A DNA stretch of 5,864 bases, from positions 1-5,864 of the forward strand of contig JAMPEH010000161.1 in assembly GCA_023665245.1 (NCBI GenBank). Reading direction: 5' to 3'. A program made the position numbers and the translations under genes. Of the stretch, positions 3,741 through 5,864 are shown piece after piece. The notes under the pieces were generated by a model. The model was not told the DNA's origin. It worked only from the letters and a program-made list of their open reading frames with translations, and did not search any database. This stretch comes from Muribaculaceae bacterium. GTDB taxonomy: Bacteria > Pseudomonadota > Alphaproteobacteria > Rs-D84. Positions within the stretch are counted from its first letter, which is position 1. The number at the start of each line of letters is the position of its first letter.

Positions 3741-3788
3741 CTCTTGCCTTTCGCCCTGCGGCTCATTTACGGCAATTCACCCCCACCG

Positions 3789-4730
3789 TTATGAACGTGA
3801 AATGCCTTTACGGTAACCGTACTTTTTAGAGCTGTTAAGAGCAGAAGTCGCTGACTTCGAGCCGCTCGGCTTTGGTTGTTGCTTTTTCACCTCGTCAGGG
3901 CGTTCTAAGGGGTGCGCCTTGCAATAGGCTTTTATACCCTCAACCGACAAATCGCCGTCCGTATGCCGCTTATAAACATATCCGACCTTTTCAATTCCGT
4001 ACAGGAAATACGACTCACCGCTGAACGAATTATAGCGGTCGAAAACATCACCCAAAACACGGAATTTTCCCCATTCTGCAACCTTGATTTTAATATTTAC
4101 GCCGACAGTAGAAAGCTCTTTTACAACAGCGTTAAGCTGATTACGGATATAAAGGAACTTCCATTTCTGCCGTTTCCAAAAGATTAAAAAACGACTTACG
4201 CCCGACTTTACAACGTAATACATACCAACTAATAACCGCCTTAAAGCCTTATCCAATGCCCCGCCTACCTGCATATCAAAAAATAGCGTAATGAGGTTAT
4301 GACGGACAAATTTAATAAGATTTATGAGGTAATTATTAAGACTTTCCCAGTCACGGCAAAACGCTAAAATATCCGCTTCTTGAATAAACACAGCAGAGCC
4401 ACGGGGAAGATATTGCACTTCAAAATTATCGTTAGGAAGTCCTAAACGTTGTAAGTCTACTTCCCAAGTTTCAACCCCTCTGCGCTTATCCAAAATCATT
4501 TTATTATTGCTGAAATAAAGCGTATCGGAAATTTCAAGCCGTATTCCACTATCCGCATAAAAACGCTTTGCGAGGTCTACCGCCATTTCTTTACGTTTCT
4601 TTCGATGTCGGCGGTAGTCCTCTTTAAATAAGCCAGTTGCAAGGCTTGTCTTGCCTGCGCCCTGCTCGCCACAGATAGCATAAAAGCCACTCGGCAACGG
4701 CTCAGACTTTAACATTTTTGTTAAATTCAA
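3789..4730 (-). CDS. zot: Zot/pI-type filamentous phage assembly ATPase
   Basis: A 313-aa protein. The TTG start at 4730 overlaps the previous stop as TTGA and suits coupled translation; an ATG five codons on (4715) would give 308 aa but has no better ribosome site. Walker A is GEQGAGKT at residues 21-28 (K27). The Walker B strand is AVFIQEAD at 113-120, with E118 kept but glutamine at 117 where Asp is usual. The later RHNLITLFFDMQVGGALDKA region (143 on) matches the RH...Q...D/lR pattern of the Zot family, with Q154 as probable sensor. Residues 280-313 are a polar, Lys/Ser-rich tail. Family members drive virion extrusion through the inner membrane using ATP. Unlike Ff pI (348 aa) no clear membrane helix follows the ATPase domain, so membrane contact may need a partner. 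The toxin name comes from the Vibrio homologue; toxicity is not implied. Confidence 0.88.
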   Translation of the reverse strand: MNLTKMLKSEPLPSGFYAICGEQGAGKTSLATGLFKEDYRRHRKKRKEMAVDLAKRFYADSGIRLEISDTLYFSNNKMILDKRRGVETWEVDLQRLGLPNDNFEVQYLPRGSAVFIQEADILAFCRDWESLNNYLINLIKFVRHNLITLFFDMQVGGALDKALRRLLVGMYYVVKSGVSRFLIFWKRQKWKFLYIRNQLNAVVKELSTVGVNIKIKVAEWGKFRVLGDVFDRYNSFSGESYFLYGIEKVGYVYKRHTDGDLSVEGIKAYCKAHPLERPDEVKKQQPKPSGSKSATSALNSSKKYGYRKGISRS

Positions 4731-4960
4731 AACTTACGCCCGTCCTTTTCTTCTTTTTTCAAGCGTTTATCAAACGCCTTATATTCTCGGGCAAGAATAC
4801 TCAACGCCGATTTTACACCCTTACTAAAACCCTGCATATATTTGTCTTTACGTTTTATGCGATTATGCCGCAATAGCCTATTAACTGTATTCAAACAGTC
4901 CTCGTGCTCTTCTCGTACTTTTGCTTCAACAATTTTGCATAGCAATTCAATTTCTATCAT
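4727..4960 (-). CDS. Small charged helical protein (77 aa) between the adsorption-type gene and zot
   Basis: ATG 4960 follows the upstream stop without a gap (TAAATG), with AGGGGTG as ribosome site. Its TGA overlaps the TTG start of zot by four bases. The sequence (starting MIEIELLCKIVEAKVREEHE) is almost all helix-forming, very rich in Lys, Arg and Glu, and ends KEEKDGRKF. It has no signal peptide or membrane segment, so it does not resemble pVI, although it occupies that gene position. A cytoplasmic helper of the ATPase or a coiled-coil adaptor is possible. I do not recognise a family. Confidence 0.75.
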   Translation of the reverse strand: MIEIELLCKIVEAKVREEHEDCLNTVNRLLRHNRIKRKDKYMQGFSKGVKSALSILAREYKAFDKRLKKEEKDGRKF

Positions 4961-5864
4961 TTATTCACCCCTTATTTTGTTGAATAAAGCTTTCAGCCCA
5001 CGGAACGGCAAACAGATTAACCACCATATGCCGTTAAATATTGATTTTATCACCTGACGGAACGCAGGGAATACAATACTCAATATCCCAATAAGCACAG
5101 GAAACAGCACCAACACGACCAACAACGCAACAATTGCTACAAGCGTTTCAACGAACGAAGCTTCGCCCTTAAACAGTTTTACTACGCAATTCCACACATA
5201 TTTCCAAAAACCCAAACTTTCAAATTCGGGTTCATTATCCGGAATTAAGTCACCATCGATTTTATCCATTACTGCACCGAGATTATAACTTATACCGTCC
5301 GTTTCAAATTTAAGGCGAAGTATAGAAACATCCGAAACCTTAACTCCGTCACACTCTTTATAATGTCCTTGCATCATAGACCATTTTTCTACTTCTTTAA
5401 ATGGCGTTTTTAGAAACACAAGCACAAATTCAGATTTTTCAACTTCTTTTTTTGCTTCGTCTTTCAAATTCGTTGTTTCAATAAATTCTTTCGTACGGTA
5501 TATGCTTTTCCAGCTATATTTTTTTGAGCCGAAAGCGTCAAACTCTTCTTTACCTGTAAGTGTAATATATTGAGGAACAGATTTTTCACCATATGAAAAC
5601 CCTTCGTCATTTTTACCAGTATAATGATATGACTGCGTTGTATATGTCACGTCGGCTTCTTTTAATTCGTCAATCTTTTTGTCGGCAGAGAAAGCTATAT
5701 AATGAATATCTGTATAATTAACAACGTCGAATATAATATCCCAACCCGAGCTTTTACCGTAAGAAATAAAACCTGCATACGGATTTTTAATTTCAACCGT
5801 ATCAACGTTTTTACAAGAGTACTTTAAAGCACCGTCAATGGTTTCAACTATAAACAGCTTATTA
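4961..5864 (-). CDS. Same adsorption-type protein (pIII position), C-terminal part with membrane anchor; starts at 588 across the circle join
   Basis: This carries residues 179-478 of the 478-aa protein (the first 18 lie in the terminal repeat); the stop TAA is at 4961-4963. The GTG at 5650 is open upstream and is only an internal valine codon (residue 250), so a start there would be wrong. After a soluble region, residues about 416-446 form a long hydrophobic stretch (LVAIVALLVVLVLFPVLIGI and onward), followed by an amphipathic segment with Trp-Trp and a basic end near ALFNKIRGE. The protein would therefore be exported, stay anchored by its C-terminus and leave a short basic tail inside, which is the topology of pIII. 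The next gene begins directly after its stop (TAAATG) with AGGGGTG as ribosome site, so both are probably translated from one message. The precise function remains an inference. Confidence 0.82.
   Translation of the reverse strand, partial: NKLFIVETIDGALKYSCKNVDTVEIKNPYAGFISYGKSSGWDIIFDVVNYTDIHYIAFSADKKIDELKEADVTYTTQSYHYTGKNDEGFSYGEKSVPQYITLTGKEEFDAFGSKKYSWKSIYRTKEFIETTNLKDEAKKEVEKSEFVLVFLKTPFKEVEKWSMMQGHYKECDGVKVSDVSILRLKFETDGISYNLGAVMDKIDGDLIPDNEPEFESLGFWKYVWNCVVKLFKGEASFVETLVAIVALLVVLVLFPVLIGILSIVFPAFRQVIKSIFNGIWWLICLPFRGLKALFNKIRGE
5810..5864. repeat. Terminal direct repeat, right copy
   Basis: Second copy of bases 1-55 with no mismatch. In the circular map, position 5810 is position 1. 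It encodes residues 179-196 of the junction-spanning adsorption-type protein. Confidence 0.93.

Larger units (their letters stand above)
3525..3788. other. Hairpin-dense intergenic region between zot and rep (packaging/origin-like)
   Basis: This 264-bp stretch has no credible gene and contains six separate inverted repeats packed end to end (listed individually). Filamentous phages such as f1 carry their packaging signal and replication origins as a row of hairpins in the intergenic region between the assembly genes and the replication gene. The position here is the same. A weak TTGCC (3744-3748)/GGCAA (3771-3775) pairing closes the zot side. A (TG)7 run lies at 3562-3575. I see no confident rep promoter, so rep may depend on read-through or on a non-consensus start within the region. 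Confidence 0.65.

Noticed and set aside
3699..3768. Tiny minus-strand frame of 21 codons after zot (starting MSRRAK)
   Set aside because: The potential ribosome site is 10 bases away, the frame is very short and it covers the 10-bp hairpin.
3912..4187. Plus-strand frame of 91 codons
   Set aside because: It lies wholly antisense to the Zot ATPase, has no ribosome site or promoter, and its composition is typical of a shadow frame.
4842..5057. Plus-strand frame of 71 codons
   Set aside because: Antisense to the 77-aa gene and the end of the adsorption-type gene; no initiation signals.
4961..5650. Independent 229-aa gene starting at GTG 5650
   Set aside because: The frame is open upstream through the contig join to ATG 588, which has a good ribosome site and a signal peptide; GTG 5650 is an internal valine codon.

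Overview
The window reads as one complete small circular genome of a filamentous-phage-like (inovirus-like) replicon from a low-GC Gram-positive host, probably a gut Clostridia-type Bacillota. Bases 1-55 are identical to 5810-5864, so the contig closes on itself and the true circle is 5,809 bp. Host evidence: strong purine-rich ribosome sites, TTGACA/TATAAT-type promoters, TGA read as stop, and no outer-membrane secretin (pIV), which a phage leaving a single-membrane cell would not need. All the large genes lie on the minus strand, so the virion strand is probably the minus strand.

Layout in the direction of transcription (descending coordinates): a sigma-A-type promoter (2321-2349) and a highly folded leader of about 210 nt precede a tightly packed operon. 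Its genes are a 76-aa possible ssDNA-binding protein (1873-2103), a 57-aa very basic protein (1700-1873), a secreted protein with a bacterial Ig-like domain (600-1703), a 478-aa secreted, membrane-anchored protein in the position of pIII that runs through the contig ends (588 to 1, then 5809 to 4961), a 77-aa charged helical protein (4727-4960) and a Zot/pI-type assembly ATPase (3789-4730). Start and stop codons overlap or touch at most junctions (TAATG, ATGA, TAAATG, TTGA), so translation is probably coupled.

Next comes a 264-bp intergenic region (3525-3788) made almost entirely of perfect inverted repeats. It lies between the assembly ATPase and rep, as the packaging/origin region does in Ff phages. 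It is followed by rep (2919-3524), a rolling-circle HUH initiator of the pMV158/Rep_2 type.

Downstream of rep is a second long intergenic region (2104-2918). It holds a hairpin whose loop carries ACTACGA, the core of the pMV158 nick site (probable plus-strand origin, 2737-2769), a possible 34-aa plus-strand gene overlapping that origin (2654-2758), three good minus-strand promoters, two promoter-terminator units that look like small RNAs, and two bidirectional terminators.

Inferred cycle: Rep nicks the virion strand in the 2737-2769 hairpin. The displaced circle is converted to duplex from one of the folded regions, coated by the small DNA-binding protein, and extruded by the Zot ATPase, with the membrane-anchored and Ig-like secreted proteins at the envelope or virion tip. 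The main puzzle is that no small transmembrane major coat protein can be recognised and no integrase is encoded.
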